Part shown: positions 1 to 8,610 of the stretch, in pieces
Layout of the letters: each line of letters starts with the position of its first letter
Numbering within the stretch: position 1 is the stretch's first letter
NCBI GenBank assembly: GCA_023666945.1
Contig: JAMPAY010000014.1
Span: 1-61,899 of the forward strand
DNA from: Paludibacter sp.
Lineage (GTDB): Bacteria > Bacteroidota > Bacteroidia > Bacteroidales > Paludibacteraceae
Length of the DNA stretch: 61,899 bases
Direction: 5' to 3'
Position numbers and translations under genes: made by a program
Notes under the pieces: model-generated
What the model saw: the letters and a program-made list of their open reading frames with translations, nothing else
The model's database searches: none
Told to the model about the DNA's origin: nothing

Positions 1-1103
1 ACGGTTGTAGTGGTTTGACGAGTGTGGTGATACCTGAGGGCGTGACGAGTATTGGATATTATGCGTTTGGTAGTTGTAGTGGATTGACGAGTGTGGTGAT
101 ACCGAATAGTGTGAGGAGTATTGGAGATGGTGCATTTAGAGATTGTAGGAGATTGACAAAGATAGAGGTACAGACAGGGAATAGATATTATGATAGTAGA
201 GAGGATTGTAATGCAATTATAGAAACTGCAACGAATAGTTTGATTTCAGGCTGTCAGAATACGATTATACCGAATAGTGTGACAAGCATAGGAGATTATG
301 CGTTTCGTGGTTGTAGTGGTTTGACGAGTGTGGTTATACCTGAGAGTGTGACGAGTATTGGAGATTATGCGTTTGGTAGTTGTAGTGGATTGACGAGTGT
401 ACAAATAGGTAATGGTGTGAGGAGTATTGGAGATGATGCGTTTTATGATTGTTTTTATTTGACGAGTGTACAAATAGGTAGTGGTGTGAGGAGTATTGGA
501 GATCGTGCGTTTGCAAGATGCGAGAGATTGTCTTCAATATCGTGTGAATCGATAGAGCCTCCTATTTGTGGAGCAGGTGTGTTCTCTTATGTTCCGATAG
601 ATGCGGAGATAACGGTACCTTGCAACAGTTCGTCGTTGTATAAGGAAGCATTGCAATGGAATTATTTCGACAATTACAAGGAGTATTTTTATTTCTCGGC
701 AGTGAGTGAGGACAATGATAAAGGAATGGTGTTTGTGAGTGTGCAACCCACCTGCTTGTTACCGACAGCAGAAGTGTGTGCCACGGCTTTCGAGGGCTAT
801 AGTTTCGCCGGTTGGAGCGACGGCAGCAAGGAGAACCCGCATACAGTAATGGCAGAAATGGGAATGGAGTTGGTGGGTTATTTTGAACTTCTGACAGGTG
901 TGGAAGATGTGCATGTGTTGGAAGGTGTTCGTGTAGAAGGTTCGTTGCTTGTGGTGGACGTTGATGCGAGCGAGCAAATGCGTGTTTACACCTCGTTGGG
1001 TCAGTTGCTATACAGCGGCAATGTCAGTTCGTTGCAATTGCCGAATAGCGGCGTTTATGTGGTGCAAGTAAGCGATAAGGTGCAGAAGGTGATAGTGCCG
1101 TAA
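1..1103 (+). CDS. BspA-like leucine-rich repeat surface protein (5' truncated by window edge)
   Basis: The frame is open to the left edge (a TTG at 15 is an internal Leu codon), so the true start lies outside the window. The visible part carries tandem 23-residue LRR_5/BspA-type repeats of the form VTSIGxxAFxxCSGLTSVxIP over about the first 175 residues, broken by one non-repeat insert. A Cys-containing linker and an InlB-like stretch (FEGYSFAGWSDGS) follow, and the protein ends with a short beta-rich domain (MRVYTSLGQLLYSG then GVYVVQVSDKVQKVIV) that looks like a type IX secretion sorting domain. BspA-like proteins are surface adhesins. Export by T9SS is inferred from the C-terminus only. 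The DNA of the repeats is nearly identical in places, so copy-number change by recombination is possible. Confidence 0.88.
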   Translation, partial: GCSGLTSVVIPEGVTSIGYYAFGSCSGLTSVVIPNSVRSIGDGAFRDCRRLTKIEVQTGNRYYDSREDCNAIIETATNSLISGCQNTIIPNSVTSIGDYAFRGCSGLTSVVIPESVTSIGDYAFGSCSGLTSVQIGNGVRSIGDDAFYDCFYLTSVQIGSGVRSIGDRAFARCERLSSISCESIEPPICGAGVFSYVPIDAEITVPCNSSSLYKEALQWNYFDNYKEYFYFSAVSEDNDKGMVFVSVQPTCLLPTAEVCATAFEGYSFAGWSDGSKENPHTVMAEMGMELVGYFELLTGVEDVHVLEGVRVEGSLLVVDVDASEQMRVYTSLGQLLYSGNVSSLQLPNSGVYVVQVSDKVQKVIVP

Positions 1104-1128
1104 GTTGGGGATGAGTCAACAATGATGC

Positions 1129-1160
1129 AAAGAGAGTGGTGAATGCTGCTCTCTTTTTTT
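1129..1160 (+). terminator. Rho-independent terminator after BspA-like gene
   Basis: AAAGAGAG (1129-1136) pairs with CTCTCTTT (1149-1156), followed by a T run to 1160. It lies 26 bp after the stop codon of the BspA-like gene. Confidence 0.75.
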
Positions 1161-1253
1161 ATTCCGAGATTTGTTGGAATAGTTATTGAGGGTATTGTTG
1201 TATCTTTGTAGTTTGTTATCGCCATAGAGTTTTTCGGGTATGGTTATGATATT

Positions 1254-1270
1254 TTGGCACGGTATTTGTG
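1254..1270 (+). promoter_or_regulatory. Sigma-54-like -24/-12 element upstream of small unknown gene
   Basis: TTGGCACG, four bases, then TTGTG. The GG-to-TG spacing is that of a -24/-12 promoter, but the -12 element has T instead of C. A housekeeping-like TATCTTTG box also lies at 1201-1208, and TTTG at 1253-1256 with a poor TA-box at about 1275 gives an alternative sigma-ABfr reading. The choice between these is not decided by the sequence. Confidence 0.35.
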
Positions 1271-1385
1271 AGTATAGTTTACAAAAAGGTTGCGCGACCT
1301 GAGTTAACGAGAAAAATTAACCTATTAAAACTTTACGACTAAGACAACACGTGGTAAAATTTGTTTCGACCCATTAGTAGAGTCG

Positions 1386-1787
1386 ATGCATGGTCTCCCT
1401 TCGGAGAAGTACAGTCAATTTGTAGTGAAACAATACGGTCCGAGTGGTCGGAATTATACAGCGGCTCGTCCTCGCGTAGTGGAACGTGCTCCGAGTTCGG
1501 ATCAGTTAGTGTATCAAAGTTTGTTTAGGGCTGCCGGTGAAGCCACTCGCGCTGTGATGAATAATCCGGAACAGATGCGCGATTATGCAGAACGTTTCAA
1601 GAATCAGCGTCGTTATTCAACATTACGTGGTTTTATATTTGCGACATTGTATCGTGAAATTGCGGAGGATAATAAGATAGCGTTTCATTTGCCAGAAGAG
1701 ACGGCTATTGAGGAGATAGATGATACATTAGCCAATAAGTTGTTGGATCATTATTGGTCATCTCACGGTGGTGGTGTTGGAATTTGA
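1386..1787 (+). CDS. Small conserved-looking protein of unknown function
   Basis: A 133-residue basic protein without signal peptide or membrane segment. The part PEQMRDYAERFKNQRRYSTL followed by RGFIFATLYREIAE resembles, from memory, a family of small Bacteroidales proteins that share a 'K/RYxTLRGFIFA' motif; no function is known to me. The frame stays open for 19 codons upstream of this ATG (back to a stop at 1326), and those codons read like protein (KICFDPLVES). At the position where a start would be expected after an A/T-rich leader there is an ACG codon (1335-1337). The true start is therefore either this ATG or a non-standard codon upstream. It is followed by a terminator, so the gene appears monocistronic. 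Confidence 0.65.
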   Translation: MHGLPSEKYSQFVVKQYGPSGRNYTAARPRVVERAPSSDQLVYQSLFRAAGEATRAVMNNPEQMRDYAERFKNQRRYSTLRGFIFATLYREIAEDNKIAFHLPEETAIEEIDDTLANKLLDHYWSSHGGGVGI

Positions 1788-1813
1788 CAGTACTTGATAT
1801 ATAAGGAATTTGT

Positions 1814-1847
1814 GAAGAGGGCGCTCGTAGGGGCGTCTTCTTTTTTT
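1814..1847 (+). terminator. Terminator after small unknown gene
   Basis: GAAGA (1814-1818) pairs with TCTTC (1836-1840), and an inner stem CGCTC/GGGCG closes the loop. A run of seven T follows. Confidence 0.65.
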
Positions 1848-2144
1848 GTGTGCGTTGGCGAAGGTGCGTGAGTTTTTTTTGTGTGGTAGGTGCATGTGAA
1901 AGATGGGGTGCGTGTGTGGAGGATTTGGTGTGTGAGAGGTGCACCATAAAAAAGGGTTGATGTAAAAAGTGGGTATAGTGTGAGGCAGAGGGAGCGCATC
2001 AAAATTATAAGGTATTGATAATCAATCATAGTTATTTTCGTTTAGTGCATGGATGCGCAGAAAAGTATATCTGATAATCAATGTTTTAAGTTTTTGATAA
2101 AATTTGATGCGGTTGCCGCGGGTGTGTAATGTGAGAAAGTTTAT
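1848..2144. other. Intergenic GT-rich stretch with no gene seen
   Basis: About 300 bp, G+T-rich on the plus strand and low in complexity, especially 1848-1960. No open frame with coding character, no RNA gene and no clear repeat was seen. Confidence 0.5.
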
Positions 2145-2175
2145 TTGTCGGAATAGGGGATTTGTTGTATTTTTG
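2145..2175 (+). promoter_or_regulatory. Sigma-ABfr promoter for mtgA operon
   Basis: TTG at 2145-2147, 20-bp spacer, TATTTTTG at 2168-2175, fitting the Bacteroidota -33/-7 consensus. The expected transcription start falls within a few bases of the mtgA ATG at 2181, so the mRNA would be leaderless or nearly so. Confidence 0.6.
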
Positions 2176-2180
2176 TGGTC

Positions 2181-2945
2181 ATGAAACGGATTCGTCCGAA
2201 AATAGCATCGAAGCGAAAGCCTGTCCAAAACAAAGGTAGGCTAATAGGTAGGTGTATATTGGGTGTTTTTTTATGCTTTGTGTTGTTGTCGGTGGGTATA
2301 GTGTTGCTTTATAAGTATGTTCCTGTTCGTGTAACGCCTTTGATGGTGATGCGTAAGACAGAGTCATGGAAAGATGATAGGTCATTATCTATTCGTAAGA
2401 CGTGGATACCGATAGAATCTATTTCGCCAACTATGATACGCGCAGTGATAGCGTCGGAAGACAATTTGTTTACAGAGCATAACGGTTTTTCGAAGCAGGG
2501 TTTGCGTCAGGCATTACAGGAACGTTTGGAGAATGGTAAGGTAAGGCATGGAGGTAGTACGATATCTCAGCAGACAGCGAAGAATGTGTTTTGCACGCAT
2601 CGCAAAACAGTGCTACGCAAGGTTTTTGAGGGTTATTTTACGCTTTTGATAGAGTGGATATGGGGAAAAGAGCGTATAATGGAGGTCTATCTGAATGTGG
2701 CAGAGATGGGTGATGGGATATTTGGTATAGAAGCGGCTTCGTGTTACTATTTTGGTCATTCTGCAGATAGGTTGAATAAATCGGAGTCGGCTTTGATAGC
2801 GGTATGTTTGCCTAATCCGCGTAAACTGCATGTAGATTGTCCTTCTGCGTATGTATTGCGTCGTCAGCGTCAGATAATGGATTTAATGCCTAAATTGGGT
2901 TGGCGTGGTGATTTGTATGCAGGAAAACCTCTAAAACAGCGATAA
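2181..2945 (+). CDS. mtgA: Monofunctional peptidoglycan glycosyltransferase
   Basis: This enzyme polymerises lipid II into glycan strands at the outer face of the inner membrane. The 254-residue protein has a basic N-terminus, one membrane anchor (about residues 24-45) and a GT51 domain. It has the signature EDNLFTEHNG with catalytic Glu93, and GGSTISQQ at about 124-131. It lacks a transpeptidase domain, as expected for MtgA rather than a class A PBP. I chose the ATG at 2181 over the GTG at 2175 because the GTG overlaps the -7 box. It is the first gene of an operon with a peptidase, lysC and lysA; the next gene starts 7 bp after the stop. The lysC-lysA genes make and consume diaminopimelate-pathway intermediates, so the operon is broadly related to cell-wall precursors. 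Confidence 0.93.
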   Translation: MKRIRPKIASKRKPVQNKGRLIGRCILGVFLCFVLLSVGIVLLYKYVPVRVTPLMVMRKTESWKDDRSLSIRKTWIPIESISPTMIRAVIASEDNLFTEHNGFSKQGLRQALQERLENGKVRHGGSTISQQTAKNVFCTHRKTVLRKVFEGYFTLLIEWIWGKERIMEVYLNVAEMGDGIFGIEAASCYYFGHSADRLNKSESALIAVCLPNPRKLHVDCPSAYVLRRQRQIMDLMPKLGWRGDLYAGKPLKQR

Positions 2946-2952
2946 ATCAGAT

Positions 2953-4332
2953 ATGGATATCAAAAATTATATAGCAGAGAATTTTCCCCGTTTTGTAGAA
3001 GAATGGGATAGTTTGATAGAGATACCGAGTGTATCGTGTGATGTCTCCCATAAGGCAGATATGTTACGTTGTGCGGAGCGTTGGAAAGAATTGCTTTTGG
3101 CGTCGGGTGCAGATCGTGCGGAAGTGATGCCTACTAAGGGTAATCCGATGGTTTATGCGGAGCGTATGGTGAATAAGTCTGCAAAGACGGTATTGGTTTA
3201 TGCCCATTACGATGTTATGCCTGCCGAGCCATTGGAATTATGGAAGAGCGATCCATTTCGTGCAGAGATACGCGATAATCGTTTGTATGCTCGTGGTGCG
3301 GATGACGACAAAGGTCAAGCCATGGTACAGGTGAAAGCCTTTGAATATATGGTAAGAGAGGTATGGAAGAATGATGAGGATGGGCTGAACGTGAAGTTTC
3401 TGTTTGAGGGTGAGGAGGAGATAGGTTCTCCCTCTTTGGAAGAATTTTGCCGTATGCATAAGGATTTGCTGAAATCTGACATTATTTTGGTATCGGACAC
3501 AAGTATGATTGGTAAGGATACTCCTTCGCTGACTACCGGTTTACGTGGTTTGGCGTATTGGCAGATAGAAGTTACCGGACCTAATCGTGATTTGCATAGT
3601 GGTCATTTCGGTGGTGCTGTGGCAAATCCTATCAATGTGTTATGTAGTTTGTTGTCGCAGGTGATTGATAGTAATGGTAAAATTACTATTCCTCATTTCT
3701 ACGATAATGTATTACCTATTCCTAATGCTGAGCGTGAAATGATTGCTGCGATACCTTTCAGTGAATATACTTATAAAGAGGCTATAGGTGTACGTGCATT
3801 ATCGGGGGAAGCAGGTTATAGTACATTGGAGCGTAATTCTTGCCGCCCATCGTTTGATATTTGTGGTATATGGGGAGGTTATACGGGCGAAGGCAGTAAG
3901 ACTGTATTACCAAGTAAAGCCTATGCAAAAGTGTCTTGTAGATTGGTAGCCAATCAAGATCATGAGGAAATCAGCCGTTTGTTTGTCGATTATATGCAAT
4001 CGCTTGCTCCTGAAACAGTACAGATAAGTGTTACGCCTATGCATGGTGGTCAAGGTTATGTTTGTCCGATTGATTTGCCTGCTTACAAGGCTGCTGCCGC
4101 AGGCTTTGAGAAGGCCTTCGGTAAGCGACCGTTGGCTGCTCGTCGCGGAGGAAGTATTCCTATAATCTCTACATTCGAACAAGTATTAGGTCAGAAAACC
4201 ATTCTGATGGGCTTTGGTTTGGAGAGCAATGCGATTCATTCTCCAAACGAGAGTTTCGATTTAGATGTATTCAAACAGGGGATTGAGGCTGTAACGGAAT
4301 TTTACAAGCACTATGCCCTCTTAGCAGAGTAG
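2953..4332 (+). CDS. M20 family dipeptidase/peptidase
   Basis: A 459-residue zinc metallopeptidase of the M20 family (CNDP/dipeptidase-like). Metal-site motifs are visible: HYDVMP with His85 and Asp87, ARGADDDKG around residue 118, and FEGEEEIGS with the catalytic and metal-binding glutamates at about 154-156. A dimerisation domain with HSGHFGGAV follows at about 210, and a C-terminal His (NAIHSPNE). It has no signal peptide, so it is probably cytoplasmic and acts on short peptides; the substrate is not predictable. It sits 7 bp after mtgA and 4 bp before lysC, so it is cotranscribed and could recycle peptides, but that role is inference. Confidence 0.9.
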   Translation: MDIKNYIAENFPRFVEEWDSLIEIPSVSCDVSHKADMLRCAERWKELLLASGADRAEVMPTKGNPMVYAERMVNKSAKTVLVYAHYDVMPAEPLELWKSDPFRAEIRDNRLYARGADDDKGQAMVQVKAFEYMVREVWKNDEDGLNVKFLFEGEEEIGSPSLEEFCRMHKDLLKSDIILVSDTSMIGKDTPSLTTGLRGLAYWQIEVTGPNRDLHSGHFGGAVANPINVLCSLLSQVIDSNGKITIPHFYDNVLPIPNAEREMIAAIPFSEYTYKEAIGVRALSGEAGYSTLERNSCRPSFDICGIWGGYTGEGSKTVLPSKAYAKVSCRLVANQDHEEISRLFVDYMQSLAPETVQISVTPMHGGQGYVCPIDLPAYKAAAAGFEKAFGKRPLAARRGGSIPIISTFEQVLGQKTILMGFGLESNAIHSPNESFDLDVFKQGIEAVTEFYKHYALLAE

Positions 4333-4336
4333 TAAT

Positions 4337-5674
4337 ATGAAAGTATTGAAATTTGGAGGTACGTCGGTAGGTTCTGCAGAGCGTATGCAACATGTAGCAA
4401 GATTGGTGTCGGATGCAGAACAAAAGATTGTAGTGTTGTCCGCAATGTCGGGTACAACGAATGCTTTATTGCAGATTTCCGATTATGTTAAAGCGAAAAA
4501 TCCTACGGGGGCGATTGATATTCTGAACGGATTGCATCAAAAGTATGCACGCGAACTCGCGGTCTTGTATACAGATGAAACGTACAGAACAAAGGCTGAT
4601 AATTTGCTGAACGACTATTTTGCATCAGTTCGAGAGCAATGTTTGTTGCCCTATACCGATCAAACGGAGAAAGATATTGTGGCAAACGGAGAATTACTCT
4701 CAACCACCATGTTTACACTCTATTTACAAGAACAAGGGCAAGATGCGGTTCTGCTACCTGCATTAAACTATATGCGTATCAACGATAATGGAGAACCGGA
4801 TATGCCCCAAACGGCTCGATTGCTCAAAGAGCAGTTGTCAATATACGCAGCGCATCATCTTATAATAACGCAGGGATTTATTTGCAAAAATTCAGCGGAC
4901 AAAGTCGATAACCTCAAACGAGGCGGTAGCGATTATTCCGCATCCATAGTGGGAGCGTTGATTGGTGCAGATGAAATACAGATATGGACAGATATTGACG
5001 GAATGCATAACAATGACCCGCGGTATGTGGAGAATACGCAGCCGGTTCCGCAATTATCTTTCGAAGAGGCTGCTGAGTTGGCATATTTTGGAGCGAAGAT
5101 TCTGCATCCTACTTGCATATTGCCTGCCAAGATGCACAACATACCGGTACGTTTGCTCAATACAATGGACCCCGATGCTCCGGGTACACTTATCAGTAGC
5201 GATTATAAGAAAGGACGTATCGAAGCCATTGCTGCTAAAGATGGCATCACGGTTGTATCTATTCGTTCCGATCGTATGCTTTTGGCATATGGTTTCTTGG
5301 CGCGCGTATTCGCTATCTTCGAAAAACATAAGACGGCAATCGACTTGATTACTACTTCCGAAGTGGCAGTATCTATGTCTGTTGATAACTTAACACATAT
5401 AGGCGATATTGTGGGCGAATTGCGGGCATTAGGAACAGTAACCATCGAAACGGGAATGTCTATAATCTCTGTTGTGGGCGATTTGCAGGCAAATAATCTG
5501 GGTTTCGAAGCCAAAGTAATAGATGCTTTGCGTGATGTTCCGGTACGTATGATTTCCTATGGTGCATCCGAACATAATATATCCCTATTGGTGCGTACAG
5601 AGGATAAGGTACGCGCACTGAATGCGTTGAGTGATAATCTTTTTAGAGATACAGAGCATGGCTTCATCCTATAA
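4337..5674 (+). CDS. lysC: Aspartokinase
   Basis: Phosphorylates aspartate, the first step to lysine, threonine, methionine and diaminopimelate. The 445-residue protein begins with the kinase signature KFGGTSVGS (residues 5-13). It has the Asp-kinase core motif KRGGSDYSAS and the segment EIQIWTDIDGM, and ends in two ACT-like regulatory regions (from about residue 300, including TTSEVAVSMSVDN). It is a monofunctional enzyme, with no homoserine dehydrogenase domain. It lies 4 bp after the peptidase gene, and its 3' end overlaps the start of lysA by 17 bp, which suggests translational coupling. The ACT domains point to allosteric feedback, by lysine most likely given the partner gene. Confidence 0.94.
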   Translation: MKVLKFGGTSVGSAERMQHVARLVSDAEQKIVVLSAMSGTTNALLQISDYVKAKNPTGAIDILNGLHQKYARELAVLYTDETYRTKADNLLNDYFASVREQCLLPYTDQTEKDIVANGELLSTTMFTLYLQEQGQDAVLLPALNYMRINDNGEPDMPQTARLLKEQLSIYAAHHLIITQGFICKNSADKVDNLKRGGSDYSASIVGALIGADEIQIWTDIDGMHNNDPRYVENTQPVPQLSFEEAAELAYFGAKILHPTCILPAKMHNIPVRLLNTMDPDAPGTLISSDYKKGRIEAIAAKDGITVVSIRSDRMLLAYGFLARVFAIFEKHKTAIDLITTSEVAVSMSVDNLTHIGDIVGELRALGTVTIETGMSIISVVGDLQANNLGFEAKVIDALRDVPVRMISYGASEHNISLLVRTEDKVRALNALSDNLFRDTEHGFIL

Positions 5675-6830
5675 GACTGTTTTCCCATTATCTTGTTTAA
5701 TAGCCCAAGATACGCCGGTTTATTATTACGATATGGAGTTGTTGCGTCACACTATTCGTGCGGCGCAGAAGGCTGTTGGCGATTCGCCGTTTTGTGTGCA
5801 TTATGCTTTAAAAGCCTGTTTTGCAGAGGAGGTTTTGACGGAAATAGCACAGAGTGGCTGGGGAGCCGATTGTGTGTCGGGCGGAGAGGTTCGTGCTGCC
5901 TTGGCTGTCGGTATTCCTGCCGACCGAATTGTTTTTGCAGGAGTAGCCAAGGCCGATTGGGAAATTCGTTATGCTTTAGAGCAGGGCATCTTCTGTTTCA
6001 ATGTAGAGTCGCTTCCCGAATTGGAGGTTATTAATGAATGGGCTTTACGGTTGCACACGCGTGCGCGCGTTGCTTTGCGAGTGAATCCGAATGTTGATGC
6101 GCATACGCATAAACTGATAACTACAGGATTGCAGGAGAATAAATTTGGTATCCAATGGGAAGATGTACCGACTGTTATTGAGCAATGCCGTCACTTAGAG
6201 GCTTTGGAACTCATCGGTTTACATTTTCATATCGGTTCGCAAATAACCGATATGAAACCGTTTGTAGAGTTGTGTTCACGTATCAATGCTTTGTTAGATA
6301 GGCTGCAACAAGAGGGAATAGTATTACCCTATATCAACGTTGGGGGTGGTTTAGGTATTGATTATGTGCATCCGGAGGAACATCCTATAGCCGATTTTGA
6401 TAAGTATTTTGCTGTTTTTAAGCAACATCTGCATCTGAAATCGAACCAAACTGTTCATTTCGAACTGGGACGAAGCATTGTTGGTCAATGCGGTAGTTTG
6501 CTTACACGTGTACTTTATGTCAAACAAGGTATAGAAAAGCAATTCGCAATGCTTGATGCCGGTATGACCGATTTAATTCGCCCGGCGTTGTATGGGGCAC
6601 TGCATAAGATTGAAAATCTGTCTTCGCCTAATGGAAACGAAGAAATCTACGATGTGGTAGGTCCCGTTTGCGAGTCTTCTGATGTATTTGCCGAACATTA
6701 CGCGTTGCCGCGCATTCAACGTGGAGATTTGCTTGCTATAAGGTCGACAGGTGCCTATGGCGAAAGTATGGCATCCTGCTATAATTTGCGCCGTTTGCCC
6801 GGACATATCACTTCCGATAATTGTTTGTAA
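5658..6830 (+). CDS. lysA: Diaminopimelate decarboxylase
   Basis: PLP enzyme that converts meso-diaminopimelate to lysine. The 390-residue protein is of fold-type III. The PLP lysine is in VHYALKACF (Lys52), the glycine loop is GGGLGIDY, the phosphate-binding segment is FELGRSIV, and the substrate/active-site segment from the partner subunit is CESSDVF with a downstream GAYGESMASCYN. An ATG at 5631 would add nine residues and overlap lysC more deeply. I chose 5658 because alpha-decarboxylases begin near this point. It is the last gene of the mtgA-peptidase-lysC-lysA operon, and the genes beyond it are on the other strand. Confidence 0.93.
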   Translation: MASSYKTVFPLSCLIAQDTPVYYYDMELLRHTIRAAQKAVGDSPFCVHYALKACFAEEVLTEIAQSGWGADCVSGGEVRAALAVGIPADRIVFAGVAKADWEIRYALEQGIFCFNVESLPELEVINEWALRLHTRARVALRVNPNVDAHTHKLITTGLQENKFGIQWEDVPTVIEQCRHLEALELIGLHFHIGSQITDMKPFVELCSRINALLDRLQQEGIVLPYINVGGGLGIDYVHPEEHPIADFDKYFAVFKQHLHLKSNQTVHFELGRSIVGQCGSLLTRVLYVKQGIEKQFAMLDAGMTDLIRPALYGALHKIENLSSPNGNEEIYDVVGPVCESSDVFAEHYALPRIQRGDLLAIRSTGAYGESMASCYNLRRLPGHITSDNCL

Positions 6831-6871
6831 ATGTTCCTACGATATAGAACTGCATAGCCGATTATAACTAT

Positions 6872-7549
6872 TTAGGGTGTCAAACGGTGTAATTGTGCTT
6901 GATTCTCTTTTTTTGTAGGGGTTGTCGGTATTATGGATGATTTTTTCAGACTGTTATTTCTAATGGTTTCAATGGGTGACGTTATTGTGTCCGTTGATAC
7001 CGATAGATTGGCAGAATCTATGTTTATCGAATCCTGATAGTCAGGTAATACGAGGTATATAAAATTAGAATCGGTATGTAGTGTGTTGTCAAAATCATTA
7101 CTATTCCATTGGTAGGCGTAGCCGGAAGATACAATGCGTAGAATACTATCGGTGTTGAGAGTATGCTCTTTTTTGACAATGTGTTTCTCTTTTAATGAAT
7201 CGAAATGTCGACTGTTATTGGCTGTGGCTTCTTCTTTATCGGCTTTCAAGCGTTCTACCACAGGTGGATAAATGGTCTTGAATTGTTTGGGGTGTGCGGT
7301 GTACCATACTAACGAAGAGTCGAATTGTGCTTGGGTTATACCATGGCGCATCAATACTTCTTGGTAGTATTTCGCCACTTCCTCATCTTGTCCGTAACTA
7401 TATCCTGCTGTTTGCAGAATGCCGTCAGTACGATATAAATCATACAACACCTCTTGCATATGCTTTTTCGATAGCACTTTACGCGGGCGTAAGGAACAAC
7501 CGGAAAGTAAACACAACGCAATCAACAATATGCAGGCATATTTCTTCAT
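6872..7549 (-). CDS. DUF4296 domain lipoprotein
   Basis: A 225-residue lipoprotein of unknown function. The signal peptide ends in a lipobox LLSGC (Cys18). The following region (LSKKHMQEVLYDLYRTDGIL, then the segment with YYQEVLMRHGITQAQFDSSL) is the DUF4296 domain, common in Bacteroidota. The C-terminal third is low in complexity, Thr/Ser/Asn-rich. It starts 3 bp after lspA, so it belongs to the DksA-like-LspA-DUF4296 operon. LspA is the peptidase that matures lipoproteins such as this one. A role in the envelope is likely, but the function is not known. Confidence 0.85.
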   Translation of the reverse strand: MKKYACILLIALCLLSGCSLRPRKVLSKKHMQEVLYDLYRTDGILQTAGYSYGQDEEVAKYYQEVLMRHGITQAQFDSSLVWYTAHPKQFKTIYPPVVERLKADKEEATANNSRHFDSLKEKHIVKKEHTLNTDSILRIVSSGYAYQWNSNDFDNTLHTDSNFIYLVLPDYQDSINIDSANLSVSTDTITSPIETIRNNSLKKSSIIPTTPTKKENQAQLHRLTP

Positions 7550-7552
7550 TAC

Positions 7553-8182
7553 TTACTTATCTTTGTGTTTATCTTCGTTCTTGTCGTTTGATAATGATAA
7601 ATTCAGGTCTTTGCCATAGAAGATGAAAATTACAATCACTGCCACTGTTATGCAAGAATCTGCAAAGTTGAATACGGGGCGAAAAAAGATGGTTTCACCG
7701 GCAGCATTGTGTATCAAAGGAAAGTAGAGCATATCTACAACTTTCCCATAAAACAAGCCGGCATACCCTCCTTGTTCGGGTAAGAATGTGGCAACTTCGT
7801 AAGGAGTAGAGGCAGAAAAGAATATGCCGTAGAATAAGCAGTCAATAATGTTACCCAATGCACCTACAACAACCAATGTAACCATAAGTATATAGCCTAT
7901 GCGTGCTTGTTTGCGGATGAGCGAATGTAAATACCAACACAATACACCCACCAACCCTATTCTAAACAAAGTAAGGAACATCTTATCGAACCATTCAATA
8001 CCGAAAGCCATACCGTCGTTCTCTACAAAACATAAGGCAAACCAAGGGAATATCGAGTGTATTTCTCCTAAGCGGAAATTGAGTTTGATGTAAATCTTAA
8101 TTGCCTGATCCAATATTAGGCATACAACAATCAGTCCTGCCACCCACCCGGTGACGGACTTTTGTGAAAGTCTGTTCTTCAT
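7553..8182 (-). CDS. lspA: Lipoprotein signal peptidase
   Basis: Inner-membrane aspartic protease that removes signal peptides from prolipoproteins. The 209-residue protein has four hydrophobic segments. The catalytic aspartates are in GNIID (Asp114) and FNFADS (Asp175), and the conserved VENDGMAFG segment lies at about 53-61. As in other Bacteroidota it has a longer loop between the third and fourth helices and a charged tail. It lies 18 bp after the DksA-like gene and 3 bp before the lipoprotein gene. In many relatives ileS is also in this group; here it is not. Confidence 0.95.
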   Translation of the reverse strand: MKNRLSQKSVTGWVAGLIVVCLILDQAIKIYIKLNFRLGEIHSIFPWFALCFVENDGMAFGIEWFDKMFLTLFRIGLVGVLCWYLHSLIRKQARIGYILMVTLVVVGALGNIIDCLFYGIFFSASTPYEVATFLPEQGGYAGLFYGKVVDMLYFPLIHNAAGETIFFRPVFNFADSCITVAVIVIFIFYGKDLNLSLSNDKNEDKHKDK

Positions 8183-8200
8183 ACTACCGCTATCACGTTG

Positions 8201-8575
8201 TTATTTCTGCTTTTCTTTAGCCTCAATGCTCAATGTAGCATGCGGAACAATACGCAGGCGTTCTTTCGGAATAAGTTTACCTGTTTCACGGCAGATGCCA
8301 TAGGTCTTGTTTTCTATGCGAACAAGAGCAGCTTTCAGATTTTGGATATATTTCATTTGCCGTTGTGCCAATCGTCCTGTTTCTTCTTTATTGAGGACAG
8401 AGGCTCCCTCTTCTAATACTTTGAAGATAGGTGAGGTATCGTTGTCGCCATTGCCCTCTCCTGTCACCATTTGGCGCAAGTGTTCGTATTCGGCTTGGGC
8501 CTTTTCTAATTTCTCGGTAATGAGAGTACGAAATTCTTCCAACTCGGCATCGGAGTAGCGTTTTTTATCTTCCAT
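8201..8575 (-). CDS. DksA/TraR family transcription factor-like protein
   Basis: A 124-residue DksA/TraR-like protein expected to act at the RNA polymerase secondary channel. It has the N-terminal coiled-coil part (about residues 8-85) and a C-terminal zinc-finger-like part YGICRETGKLIPKERL. Only one cysteine (Cys95) of the usual four remains, so zinc binding is unlikely; this is usual in the Bacteroidota members. The acidic tip of the coiled coil differs from E. coli DksA (GNGDND at about 41-46). It is the first gene of the operon with lspA and has its own promoter at 8611-8641. Confidence 0.88.
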   Translation of the reverse strand: MEDKKRYSDAELEEFRTLITEKLEKAQAEYEHLRQMVTGEGNGDNDTSPIFKVLEEGASVLNKEETGRLAQRQMKYIQNLKAALVRIENKTYGICRETGKLIPKERLRIVPHATLSIEAKEKQK

Positions 8576-8610
8576 AGTAGTGAGCAGTTAATTTGTTCTA
8601 CTTAATGCGG

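Noticed and set aside
1..540. CRISPR-like direct repeats at the left edge
   Set aside because: The repeats are coding LRR units of 69 bp in one open frame, with no spacer pattern and no cas genes.
5658..6830. ELGR instead of EPGR in diaminopimelate decarboxylase as an unusual active site
   Set aside because: As far as I recall Bacteroidota LysA proteins have Leu at this place; the catalytic Lys and Cys are intact.
8201..8575. Loss of zinc cysteines in the DksA-like protein as a novelty
   Set aside because: Most Bacteroidota members of this group lack them, so it is a lineage trait.
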